From an uncultured Arcobacter sp. (lineage in GTDB: Bacteria > Campylobacterota > Campylobacteria > Campylobacterales > Arcobacteraceae): a DNA stretch of 14,546 nucleotides. Shown here piece after piece: positions 1 to 6,955 of this stretch. The stretch lies in contig CAJXWI010000014.1 of assembly GCA_913062735.1 (NCBI GenBank), positions 1 through 14,546 of the forward strand, read 5' to 3'. Positions within the stretch are counted from its first letter, which is position 1. Every line of letters begins with the position of its first letter. The position numbers and the translations under genes are program-made. The notes under the pieces are model-generated. The model saw nothing but the letters and a program-made list of their open reading frames with translations, did not search any database and was not told where the DNA came from.

Positions 1-267
1 TTGCTTTACTAACGCCAATCCTTCTTCGAAAGACACCATGACTATACGGATAGGAATATTATTCGTCTTAGACCATAGTTCCCAAAATTCAATATATAGT
101 CCACTAAACGTACCATCAGGCAGCTGGAAACTAAACGGCAAGTTATTCTCAATTGCCACAACGGTTAAGACATCAGATTGCTCGTTGCGCTGTTCTTGTG
201 ACATCAAAGGTGTACTGCAAAAAAACACAACAATAAATAGCAGATAGAAGAAGATTCTGATTTTCAT
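1..267 (-). CDS. Secreted solute-binding (SBP_bac_3-like) protein, N-terminal part only
   Basis: The frame reads from an ATG at 265-267 to the window edge without a stop (89 codons), so the gene is cut by the window. Residues 1-23 form a signal peptide: a KIR start, a hydrophobic FFYLLFIVVFF core and a polar end. Residues 34-89 resemble the first lobe of family 3 extracellular solute-binding domains (LTVVAIENNLPFSF, then GLYIEFWELWSKTNNIP). Such domains occur alone as amino-acid binding proteins or as periplasmic sensors fused to GGDEF or kinase modules, and the missing C-terminus decides which. GC is about 39%, far above the neighbouring genes, with codons such as CTG, CCG and CGC that are rare elsewhere here. 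This suggests DNA of another origin. No clear Shine-Dalgarno sequence precedes the ATG, only an A-run, so the start is plausible but not certain. Confidence 0.72.
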   Translation of the reverse strand, partial: MKIRIFFYLLFIVVFFCSTPLMSQEQRNEQSDVLTVVAIENNLPFSFQLPDGTFSGLYIEFWELWSKTNNIPIRIVMVSFEEGLALVKQ

Positions 268-316
268 TTTTTTTATTATGAACTTATTTGTTATTAATTT
301 AATCCAATATTTATGA

Positions 317-346
317 GTATAAGTGAAATATATATATTTTGTTCAA
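317..346 (-). promoter_or_regulatory. Possible sigma70-type promoter for the solute-binding protein gene
   Basis: On the minus strand TTGAAC (346-341) and TTATAC (322-317) are separated by 18 bases, about 50 bases upstream of the ATG at 267. The match is moderate, and AT-rich DNA gives such matches by chance. Confidence 0.3.
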
Positions 347-444
347 TATCTTACTGGTGTACTGTTTAAATATTTCTATCAATGAGTTGAACACAAATTC
401 AACAGCATAAAGAATGTGCGAAACAATAGGCAAAATGCTGCTAT

Positions 445-1614
445 ATGGAAAAAGCTACCGATAACACGATTAAGTTTTCCGTCATTCGTTATAAAAAATA
501 TATAAAATCAAAAAAAGAAGGTACAAGAATTGATTTGATTTTGTCTGATGTAAATATGCCTAAATTAAATGGCCTAGAAATGCTTGAAAAAATAAGAAAA
601 ATTGATAATAATATAGCCATTATTTATACGACTGCAAGAACTGAAACAGAGTTTTTATTAAAAGCGATTGAGTTACATGCCGATCATTATGTAATAAAAC
701 CTATCAATTTGCAAGATGTAATAAATAAAATCGAAAAAGTGTGTGAAAAAAATTATTTGGAAGAATTAATTGAAAGCAAGAACAAAGAGTTAAAACAATA
801 TCTAAGTATCATTAATAATGTAGCAGCAATTATAAAAATGGATGTGAACGGAAAAATCACCTATGCAAACTCTCATTTTTTACAGAATCTAAAAGCTGAA
901 GAGAATGAGATTTTAGGTGAAGATTTTGAGAATATTATTCATAAAGACATGGCTAAAGGTTTTATTACTTCTATGTGGGAAGATATTAAAAATGATGAAA
1001 TTTGGAATGAAAATATCAAGTTTTTTAATAAAGAAAATGACTTTTTTTATGTAAACAGTACTATTTTTAAAATATACAGCGAAGATAAAATTGAGTATAT
1101 AAATATTGGTTTTTTATCGACAAAAGAGGTAAATGAAAAAAGAGAATTTCATAAAAAGATTATTGAAAATGTTAAGAATAATACAAGTGAAATTAAAAAA
1201 TCAAAAGATGATATTCAAAATTTAGTAATAGAAAAAGAAAAATATGAAGCCCTTATACTTAAACTTAAAAAAAGTATTGAACTTGAGAACCAAAAACATC
1301 TAGATGAAAGCAGTCAAATTAAGTTTTATGAAAATGAATTATTAAGTGTTGATTCTAGGTTAGACAAAAGAATAATAATTAAAAACAAAGAAATAGAAGA
1401 TAGTATTAATGATGTTAAAAGAGTAAAAGATGAAAAAAAGATCTTACTTCTTGATATTCATAAACTTGAAAGAAAACTAGAAGATAGTTTGGTCCTTATT
1501 TCTAAATTAGAAAAAAATGAAGAACTGTCTAAAAAAAAGATTATAGATTTAAAAGATGTATTGGAGCACAGAGAAGATCAATTAAAAAAACTAAAACCGG
1601 GTATCTTGGTTTAA
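445..1614 (+). CDS. 5'-truncated response regulator with PAS domain and long coiled coil
   Basis: This 389-residue protein starts in the middle of a receiver domain. The phosphoacceptor strand LILSDVNMP (Asp35), the IIYTTA threonine (about 62) and the VIKP lysine are present. The first beta strand and acidic pair that normally precede Asp by about 45 residues are absent. In their place stand about 15 residues from higher-GC DNA. A PAS-like domain follows at about 115-230 (LSIINNVAAIIKMDVNGKIT), then a lysine/glutamate-rich coiled coil at about 230-385. There are no membrane segments or DNA-binding domain, so it was probably a cytoplasmic signalling scaffold. The ATG at 445 has no Shine-Dalgarno sequence, so it may not be a true start. 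I read it as a gene whose 5' end was replaced by recombination; it is probably non-functional as a phosphoacceptor. The convergent neighbouring kinase could have been its partner (inference). Confidence 0.7.
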   Translation: MEKATDNTIKFSVIRYKKYIKSKKEGTRIDLILSDVNMPKLNGLEMLEKIRKIDNNIAIIYTTARTETEFLLKAIELHADHYVIKPINLQDVINKIEKVCEKNYLEELIESKNKELKQYLSIINNVAAIIKMDVNGKITYANSHFLQNLKAEENEILGEDFENIIHKDMAKGFITSMWEDIKNDEIWNENIKFFNKENDFFYVNSTIFKIYSEDKIEYINIGFLSTKEVNEKREFHKKIIENVKNNTSEIKKSKDDIQNLVIEKEKYEALILKLKKSIELENQKHLDESSQIKFYENELLSVDSRLDKRIIIKNKEIEDSINDVKRVKDEKKILLLDIHKLERKLEDSLVLISKLEKNEELSKKKIIDLKDVLEHREDQLKKLKPGILV

Positions 1615-1615
1615 G

Positions 1616-2731
1616 TTAGTCTTTTTTATTGGCCAATAAGAATATAAACTTTAAACCAGAATCTATATTTTGTACTTTTACTTTTCCTTGAAAACTTGTT
1701 TGTACAATTAATTTTACTAAATAAAGTCCTGTACCCGTACCTTTTTCTTTATTCGTAAAATAAGGATCAAAGAGTTTTTCAATATTCTCTTCTTTAATTC
1801 CTCCTGCATTGTCTTCAAATATCACAACAGTATAAGAATCTTTTGTAAGGGCATTAATATGAATTTCTCTGTTTTTTATTTCTTTTTCTATAAAGGCATC
1901 TTTTGAATTAATAAGAAGATTCAAAAAAACCTGTTCCAATTCTGTTTTTACTCCATATACTTTTTCATCTGTAATATGGCAATGAATACTTATATTATTG
2001 TTTTTAAATTGTGAAGATAAAAGTTCTATGGTTTCATCAAAAGCGCTTTTTAATAAAAATTCATTTTTTACTTTATCGGGATTGAAGAAATTTGTAAAAC
2101 CATTGATAGTATCGTTCATAAAGTTGATTTGATTTTTTGTATTCATATCAAATTCTTTTACAAAATCATCATTTATTTCATTATATTCATGAGATAGTTT
2201 TATATCACTGCAATATAAGGAGATAACATTAAGAGGTTGTTTAAGCTGATGAGATATTATTCCAATCATTTCTCCCATGGTAGCCATCTTTGACTGATGT
2301 ATTAATATTTCGTCTTTTTTGTTAAGCTCTGTATCTTGCTGTTTTTGTAAATCAAAAAGATCTATATATACTTTTAATTTGGCGGATAATAATACATCAT
2401 CTATGGGTTTTGAAATATATTCAATGGCTCCTAGATCATAACCTCTTTTTTTGTACTCACTGTTATCAAAAATTCCAGTAATAAAAATAACAGGAATATT
2501 CTTTGTTTTTTCTACGCCTTTTAAGTATTCTAAAAATTCAAAACCATCAATATCTGGCATTTGAATATCACTTAATATTAAGTCAACAGGCTTCTTGATT
2601 AATAATTCTATAGCATCTTGAGCATTAAGTGCTGAATAAATATCTAAATCAAAACTATCTTCTATCATCATTTTTAAACTATAAATATTTTGTTCTACAT
2701 CATCAAGCAAAAGAATAGAGAATTTTTCCAT
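1616..2731 (-). CDS. Receiver-histidine kinase (cytoplasmic two-component sensor)
   Basis: The 371-residue protein has an N-terminal receiver at about 4-120: acidic pair Asp10/Asp11, phosphoacceptor Asp55 in LILSDIQMP, Thr85 and Lys108. A short helix leads to a dimerisation region with the H-box ISHQLKQPLNV (His161). The HATPase domain at about 220-368 shows the N-box NLLINSKDA (Asn275), G1 EDNAGG (306-311), F-box FDPYFTNK and G2 GTGTGLYLVK (331-340). All catalytic motifs are intact and no membrane segment is seen, so it should be an active cytosolic kinase whose receiver modulates it. The start is set by AAGGA about six bases upstream of the ATG at 2731. The gene is convergent with the truncated regulator, with one base between the stops. 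The signal and output are unknown. Confidence 0.9.
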   Translation of the reverse strand: MEKFSILLLDDVEQNIYSLKMMIEDSFDLDIYSALNAQDAIELLIKKPVDLILSDIQMPDIDGFEFLEYLKGVEKTKNIPVIFITGIFDNSEYKKRGYDLGAIEYISKPIDDVLLSAKLKVYIDLFDLQKQQDTELNKKDEILIHQSKMATMGEMIGIISHQLKQPLNVISLYCSDIKLSHEYNEINDDFVKEFDMNTKNQINFMNDTINGFTNFFNPDKVKNEFLLKSAFDETIELLSSQFKNNNISIHCHITDEKVYGVKTELEQVFLNLLINSKDAFIEKEIKNREIHINALTKDSYTVVIFEDNAGGIKEENIEKLFDPYFTNKEKGTGTGLYLVKLIVQTSFQGKVKVQNIDSGLKFIFLLANKKD

Positions 2732-2752
2732 TTTATGTCCTTGTATAATAAT

Positions 2753-2758
2753 ATTATA
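2753..2758 (-). promoter_or_regulatory. Candidate -10 box for the hybrid kinase gene
   Basis: TATAAT reads on the minus strand 22 bases upstream of the ATG at 2731. No good -35 hexamer is seen, which is common in Campylobacterota, where the -10 box carries most of the signal. Confidence 0.4.
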
Positions 2759-2939
2759 AAATTATTTAACTTAGTTTCTTCCATTCCTATTTTTAAAGTG
2801 TTATAATAATTTCTTTAGAAACAATTTTAAAGAAGGTCCAAACTACTGAATTTTATAAAGGAAAATGTGAAGTTTATAAGGGTTCTTCTTTAATAATTAA
2901 TATATAAATAGAATAGATAAAAAATAAAGGATAAGGCTT

Positions 2940-3302
2940 ATGATTGAGAGAGTAAGAGGTAAATATAAGGGAAGAAATAAATCTTCAAAATATAAAGATT
3001 TGGTTTTTACTGTTGCAACATCATCTGATTTAAGTCTTGATATAGAAGGTCAGACAAAATTAACCCTAGAAACAATTGAAAATAATTTAATAGAACTAAA
3101 TTCCAATAAAGAAAGAATATTATCTTCACAAGTATTTATAGCAAATATGAAAGATAAAAATAAGATGGATGCAATTTGGACACAATGGATAGGAGCTAAT
3201 CCAGAACATTGGCCCCAAAGAGCTTGTTTAGGTGTAAATTTAGAAGGAAATACCTTAATAGAAGTAACGGTTACTGCTGCAATTGATTCTTTCGTAGAAT
3301 AA
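2940..3302 (+). CDS. RidA (YjgF/YER057c/UK114) family protein
   Basis: At 120 residues this matches the family's usual length. Known RidA members hydrolyse reactive enamine/imine intermediates made by PLP enzymes such as threonine dehydratase, in the cytosol, as homotrimers. The C-terminal signature is present: PQRACLGVNL with Arg94, equivalent to the substrate-carboxylate-binding arginine of E. coli RidA, followed by LIEVTVTA with Glu108. The middle shows the typical QTKLTLETIENNL helix. An AAGGATAAGG ribosome binding site lies just upstream of the ATG. The gene converges with the thioredoxin gene (one base between stops) and diverges from the kinase. The RidA superfamily has several subgroups with different substrates, and the exact reaction cannot be assigned here. 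Confidence 0.88.
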   Translation: MIERVRGKYKGRNKSSKYKDLVFTVATSSDLSLDIEGQTKLTLETIENNLIELNSNKERILSSQVFIANMKDKNKMDAIWTQWIGANPEHWPQRACLGVNLEGNTLIEVTVTAAIDSFVE

Positions 3303-3303
3303 C

Positions 3304-3798
3304 TTACTCGCTTAAGGCCATTCTAGAGTAAAGTCCTGCTTTAGTAGTGTATCCCACTTCTGTGAATGTTAATTCTTTGTTTTTATTATAAATAAAAGAA
3401 GTAGGATAGGCTTGTATTTTAAATTTAGCTGCATAAAAACCATTTTCATCATTTACTACATTAAAAGATAAGTTATTTTTAGTTAAATATTTTTCTATTT
3501 CTTTTTTACTGACTGATTGAACAGCAATAGTAATTACTTCATAATCTTTTGATAGTGCTTCAATATTAGAAGCTTCGAATTTACAAGTAGGGCACCAAGT
3601 AGCCCAAAAATGCACTAAAACTGGCTTGTCATTTTTTACAAGATAAGCACTCTTATCAAGAAGAGTAAAACTTTTTTCTTCAAGATTGTTTTTATTTAAG
3701 TCAAGAGAGCGGTAATAACTTAGAGCATTTAAAACAATTGTAAGTACAACAATAAAGATAATGCTTTCTTTGAAATATTTTTTTAATTTGTTTTTCAC
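3304..3798 (-). CDS. Membrane-anchored thioredoxin-like protein (ScsD/TlpA type)
   Basis: The 164-residue protein has an uncleaved N-terminal anchor at about 11-28 (SIIFIVVLTIVLNAL). A periplasmic thioredoxin fold follows, with active site WATWCPTC (Cys69, Cys72) and the cis-proline loop AYPTSF (Pro132). The ending VGYTTKAGLYSRM matches the 'protein disulfide oxidoreductase' ScsD-like group. The likely role is thiol-disulfide exchange in the periplasm, with electrons usually supplied by a DsbD/ScsB/CcdA partner, none of which is nearby. The start is GTG at 3796-3798, preceded by AGAAGG about seven bases upstream. The gene lies downstream of the BCCT gene on the same strand, but a 146-base gap with a hairpin suggests separate transcription. 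The substrate is unknown; a cytochrome c maturation role is possible but unsupported by the neighbours. Confidence 0.85.
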   Translation of the reverse strand: MKNKLKKYFKESIIFIVVLTIVLNALSYYRSLDLNKNNLEEKSFTLLDKSAYLVKNDKPVLVHFWATWCPTCKFEASNIEALSKDYEVITIAVQSVSKKEIEKYLTKNNLSFNVVNDENGFYAAKFKIQAYPTSFIYNKNKELTFTEVGYTTKAGLYSRMALSE

Positions 3799-3904
3799 TC
3801 TTTGCCTTCTTACTTTATATAAGGTAATTATATTTTTTTATTGTTAAGAATGTGTTAAAAACTAATTTAGTGTGTTTTTGTTTTAAAAATAGTTGTGAAC
3901 TTGT

Positions 3905-3929
3905 TCATGATACTAAAGAAGTATCATGA
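3905..3929. repeat. Perfect 10-bp inverted repeat (hairpin) between two minus-strand genes
   Basis: TCATGATACT (3905-3914) and AGTATCATGA (3920-3929) pair perfectly around a five-base loop. The stem extends to 3901 and 3934 with a single bulged base. A second palindrome, TGAACTTGTTCA, overlaps its left edge at 3896-3907. The hairpin lies 15 bases beyond the BCCT stop codon and 107 bases upstream of the thioredoxin start. No T-run follows on either strand, so it is not a standard intrinsic terminator. It may protect mRNA ends, act as a weak terminator, or be an operator for the thioredoxin gene. Confidence 0.6.
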
Positions 3930-3944
3930 AACAAAGAAGAGTAA

Positions 3945-5495
3945 TTATTTTGTTTTTAATTCAGACTGTAAACCTCTATAAAGGCTATAGGTCATAATTA
4001 ATAATATTACAGTAAAAGGTAAGGCTGTTGCAATTGAACCAGCTTGCAGGGCACTTAATGCATCTGCACCGCCTACATATAAGAGTGCAATAGCTACAAA
4101 ACCTTCTGTAAGAGCCCAAAAGACTCTTTGTGCTACAGGAGCATCTTGTTTTCCACCTGCTGTAATACTGTCAATTACTAAAGATCCTGAATCTGAAGAT
4201 GTTACAAAAAATACAATTACTAAAAAGATTGCAATAAAAGAGGTAATACTTGAAAAAGGAAGATTTTCTAACATCTGAAACATTGCTAAGGATTTATCAG
4301 TAATTCCATTGGCTAATGCACCCACATTTCCAATTACTTGCTCAAGTGCACTTAATCCAAACGCACTCATCCAAATAGCAGTTACAAAAGTAGGAATTAA
4401 TAAAACTGCAATTAAAAATTCTCTTACTGTTCTACCTTTTGAAACTCTTGCAATAAACATTCCTACAAAAGGAGACCAAGCAATCCACCATGCCCAATAA
4501 AACACAGTCCAGCCATGATACCATTCGCTATCTTCTCGCCCAACAAAATTACTTAAGGCAAAAATATTTGTTGCATAATCACTTAGTGTTGAACCTATTC
4601 CTGTGATGATTAATAAAGTAGGACCTACTAGAATAATAAATATAAGCAGTACCAAAGCAAGTATAATATTGAATTTACTTAATATTTTGATTCCACCTTC
4701 TAAACCACGTACAACAGAAACAACCGCTAAAGCAGTAATTCCTAAAATAATATATATTTCAGTATTTACTCCTTTTTCAATACCGAATAAGAAATTAAGA
4801 CCAGAAGAAACTTGTTGTGCTCCTAATCCTAAAGAAGTAGCAAGACCAAAAATAGTTGCAAATACCGCAAGTATATCAATTATATGTCCAGGCCAACCCC
4901 AAATTCGCTCTTTTAATAAGGGATAAAATACAGATCTCATTGTAAGGGGAAGTTTTTTATTATAAGAAAAGAATGCTAAGGATAAGCCAACTACTGCATA
5001 AATAGCCCAAGGATGTAATCCCCAATGAAACATAGTAGCAGCCATCGCTAATTCTTTAGCTTCAGGAGTATTAGGAAGTACATTTAATGGAGTGTGCCAC
5101 CATGATGTATAATAAGCAACAGGTTCTGCAACGGACCAATACATAAGTCCAATTCCCATACCAGCAGCAAACAACATAGAAAACCATGAAAATGTCGAAA
5201 ATTCAGGTGTTGCCTGCTCTCCTCCTAGTCGTATTTTTCCAACAGGTAAAACAATTAATGTCAAACAAAACACTACAAAAATGTTTCCTGAAAACATAAA
5301 TAACCAATCAAAATTATTGATTGACCACCATTTAGCTCCGTCTAACATCTCTTTTGCTTCTTTAGGCGCAGCAATAGTAGCTATTACAAATACTAAAATT
5401 AAGATAGCACTTATAATAAATACTGGATTATGAAAATCAAGACCAAACTTTTTAATGTTGTCCTGTCCCAGTTTATAATTTATTTTTTCTTTCAT
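3945..5495 (-). CDS. BCCT-family betaine/carnitine/choline-type transporter
   Basis: The 516-residue, very hydrophobic protein has about 12 membrane segments. Family hallmarks are AAGMGIGLMYWSVAEP (about 110-125), the tryptophan-rich segment WTVFYWAWWIAWSP (329-342) that forms the quaternary-ammonium cage, and FIARVSKGRTVREF (347-360). FFVTSSDSGSLV in a late helix resembles the second sodium site region of sodium-coupled members. It probably imports glycine betaine, choline, carnitine or a similar compatible solute across the inner membrane, and the sequence does not fix which. The C-terminal tail after the last helix is only about ten residues, without the long osmosensing tail of BetP. An excellent ribosome binding site (GGAGGA, six bases before the ATG) suggests strong translation. 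No betaine-synthesis genes adjoin it. Confidence 0.93.
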   Translation of the reverse strand: MKEKINYKLGQDNIKKFGLDFHNPVFIISAILILVFVIATIAAPKEAKEMLDGAKWWSINNFDWLFMFSGNIFVVFCLTLIVLPVGKIRLGGEQATPEFSTFSWFSMLFAAGMGIGLMYWSVAEPVAYYTSWWHTPLNVLPNTPEAKELAMAATMFHWGLHPWAIYAVVGLSLAFFSYNKKLPLTMRSVFYPLLKERIWGWPGHIIDILAVFATIFGLATSLGLGAQQVSSGLNFLFGIEKGVNTEIYIILGITALAVVSVVRGLEGGIKILSKFNIILALVLLIFIILVGPTLLIITGIGSTLSDYATNIFALSNFVGREDSEWYHGWTVFYWAWWIAWSPFVGMFIARVSKGRTVREFLIAVLLIPTFVTAIWMSAFGLSALEQVIGNVGALANGITDKSLAMFQMLENLPFSSITSFIAIFLVIVFFVTSSDSGSLVIDSITAGGKQDAPVAQRVFWALTEGFVAIALLYVGGADALSALQAGSIATALPFTVILLIMTYSLYRGLQSELKTK

Positions 5496-5578
5496 TATTT
5501 TTCCTCCATAGGTAAATAATTTTACCGATTAAAATAACATAAAATACTTCATCTAAGTTGTGAAAAAGAAAATAAAGA

Positions 5579-5615
5579 AGAGTATATAAAATATTATTCT
5601 TTTAAATTATACTCT
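5579..5615 (-). promoter_or_regulatory. Candidate promoter with overlapping dyad upstream of the transporter gene
   Basis: AGAGTATA (5579-5586) and TATACTCT (5608-5615) are 8-bp perfect inverted arms with centres 29 bases apart. A minus-strand TATAAT (5611-5606) overlaps the right arm, about 110 bases upstream of the transporter ATG. This would fit an operator spanning the promoter, or a hairpin. The assignment is positional only, and AT-rich DNA makes chance possible. Confidence 0.35.
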
Positions 5616-5695
5616 AGTTTTTTATTTTCAAGGAAAGAAAATACTTATAAAATTATCCCTTTAACTGTAATTTTAGTATTAAATATGACATAAAA

Positions 5696-5723
5696 CACCG
5701 TTTTTTAGCCTAGTGTTACGGTG
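5696..5723. repeat. Inverted repeat CACCGT / ACGGTG in the spacer
   Basis: CACCGT (5696-5701) and ACGGTG (5718-5723) pair around 16 bases that include a T-run and GCCTAGTG. Outer AAAAC and GTTTT can add to the stem with an asymmetric bulge. It is more GC-rich than its surroundings. No T-run follows the right arm, so it is not a standard terminator. Its function is unknown. Confidence 0.4.
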
Positions 5724-5774
5724 GAATGTTTTCTAATTCTTTTTATTCTTCTAAAACATCAAGTGGAAATAAAG

Positions 5775-5964
5775 ATGTATATTGAAGTAAAAAAATATAA
5801 AACAAATTCTTGTAAAATTAGGTTTTTATGAAGTAGAAATTGATGATAATTTGAATTCCTTTGATAGAAAAACAGTTATAAAAGCTTTAAAAAAACATTA
5901 TTTGGTAGATTATGAGTGGAGTTATTTAAAAAATGCAAAAGAAGAGAAGATGAATTTTTACTAA
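5775..5964 (+). pseudogene. Decayed small ORF with a frameshift in an A-run
   Basis: From ATG 5775 the frame gives MYIEVKKYK and stops at a TGA at 5829. In the frame one base over, an open stretch from 5791 to 5964 encodes about 57 residues with natural-looking composition (ILVKLGFYEVEIDDNLN, then TVIKALKKHYLVDYEWSYL) and has no ATG near its beginning. A single indel in the A-run at 5789-5795 would join them into a protein of about 62 residues. I do not recognise the family. It could also be the remnant of a longer gene, or chance. Confidence 0.3.
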
Positions 5965-6081
5965 TATTGAAGCGTTGCTCATGTGTTTTTTGTGAAGGAT
6001 TAAATCTTTTTTTGGTTAAGTTTATATATAGTATTGGCAATATAAACATACCTAGGTTTATTTAGAAAGGATATATTTTTA

Positions 6082-6891
6082 GTGGAACATAAAATATTTA
6101 AAAATAAAAACTTGCCTTTTGTAGAACTTCGTTATGCAAATATAGTAAGAGGATGTTCTAAAAGCCATACTCATGAGCTTATTACTATCATTGCTATTAA
6201 AGAAGGAAAAGTAAATTTAATTTTAAATAAACAATAAGAAATACTAAACAATAAAAGCATAGCCTTTTTGAATCCAAATTCTGCTCACTGTATGGATGTT
6301 CTTGATAAAAAATCTTCTGGAGATTATGTGCTTCATTTAGATAAACATTGGTGTGCAAAAATTCAAAAAGAATTATTTTGCAATGATGATTATCTTGCAC
6401 TTTCAAAAGTATTACTTAAGACAAAAAATATTAACAAGGACTTCCTTTGTCTTTGTGATAAACTTTTAGGTGATGATTGCTATTTAGAAAAAGAACGTGA
6501 TCTTATTGTTTTTATACGAAACCTATTTTTAGAATTTTTGACTGTTTCAAAAGAAGAAAAAAATAATACCTACACTAAAGCTCAAAAAATAAAAGATTAT
6601 CTTGATGAAAATACGGAAGATAAAGTATCCTTAGAAGAACTTACTTTAAAGTTTTCTATTAGCGAAGGCCATATAATACGATTGTTTAAAAAAGAATTTG
6701 ATTTAAGCCTTCATTCTTACATCCTAAATAAAAAAGTTCATAAAGCAAGAGAACTTTTAGGAAGCGATGAAACGATATTGAATATTGCTTTACAAAGTGG
6801 TTTTTATGACCAAAGCCATTTGAATAAAGCTTTTAAGCGTGTTTTTTCACTTACTCCTAAAGAGTATCAAGACAATATTCTAAAATGTTAA
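6082..6891 (+). pseudogene. AraC-family transcriptional regulator interrupted by an in-frame stop
   Basis: From GTG 6082 the frame gives a typical AraC-type N-terminal sensor domain (LPFVELRYANIVRG, SKSHTHELITI, EGKVNLILNKQ). A TAA at 6235-6237 (codon 52) interrupts it. The same frame then continues without another stop to 6891 (LNNKSIAFLNPNSAH and onward). Read through, the product would be 269 residues, the usual AraC length. The C-terminal double helix-turn-helix is intact (VSLEELTLKFSISEGHIIRLFKK, with the second motif ETILNIALQSGFYDQSHLNKAFKR and PKEYQ). Homology on both sides of the stop argues for a recent nonsense mutation. Restart at ATG 6268 or 6289 could make a DNA-binding fragment without the cupin part. 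It sits 64 bases upstream of the EamA exporter, probably its former target (inference). A sequencing error would also explain the stop. Confidence 0.8.
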
Positions 6892-6922
6892 TTTCATACA
6901 ATACTTAAAAAAATAATTTTTA

Positions 6923-6928
6923 TATAAT
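6923..6928 (+). promoter_or_regulatory. Candidate -10 box for the EamA transporter gene
   Basis: TATAAT within TATATAATAC lies 27 bases before the ATG at 6956, giving a short leader with GGAG as ribosome binding site. No clear -35 hexamer is seen. It suggests that the exporter is transcribed independently of the broken regulator. Confidence 0.45.
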
Positions 6929-6955
6929 ACTTTCAAACAAGATTTTGGAGCGTGT

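Larger units (their letters stand above)
1..490. other. Higher-GC segment ending in a composition junction
   Basis: GC by hand count is 93/240 (39%) over 1-240 and 33/90 (37%) over 401-490, but 8/40 (20%) over 491-530. The intergenic part 268-400 is AT-rich, as a spacer would be. The change falls inside the first 16 codons of the response-regulator frame, exactly where its homology to receivers begins. A 6-bp inverted repeat, CAGCAT (403-408) with ATGCTG (435-440), lies near the edge, but no transposase or recognisable insertion-sequence end is visible. The stretch 268-444 holds no gene that I can support. Confidence 0.55.
5496..6081. other. 586-bp spacer: promoter region, inverted repeats and a decayed small ORF
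   Basis: The left part (5496-5640) probably carries the promoter of the transporter gene, including a dyad at 5579-5615. The middle holds a separate inverted repeat at 5696-5723. The part from 5775 to 5964 looks like former coding sequence with a frameshift. The last 120 bases lead into the broken AraC gene and show AGAAAGG at 6064-6070 as a ribosome binding site. No intact gene is visible in it on either strand. Confidence 0.6.

Noticed and set aside
38..247. Open frame on the plus strand near the left end
   Set aside because: The minus strand carries a signal peptide and solute-binding domain over the same bases; the plus frame has no family resemblance.
400..490. Insertion-sequence end at the composition junction
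   Set aside because: Only a 6-bp inverted repeat is present, with no transposase, target duplication or known end sequence in view.
2811..2834. TTCTTTA / TAAAGAA inverted repeat upstream of the RidA gene
   Set aside because: All but two bases are A/T; such 7-bp repeats are expected by chance in this spacer.
4309..4926. Two plus-strand open frames inside the transporter gene
   Set aside because: They are antisense shadows of a clear 516-residue BCCT protein with intact family motifs.
6268..6891. Taking ATG 6268 as the true start of the AraC gene
   Set aside because: The same frame upstream to GTG 6082 encodes the missing sensor domain, broken only by one stop, so the shorter gene model hides a pseudogene.
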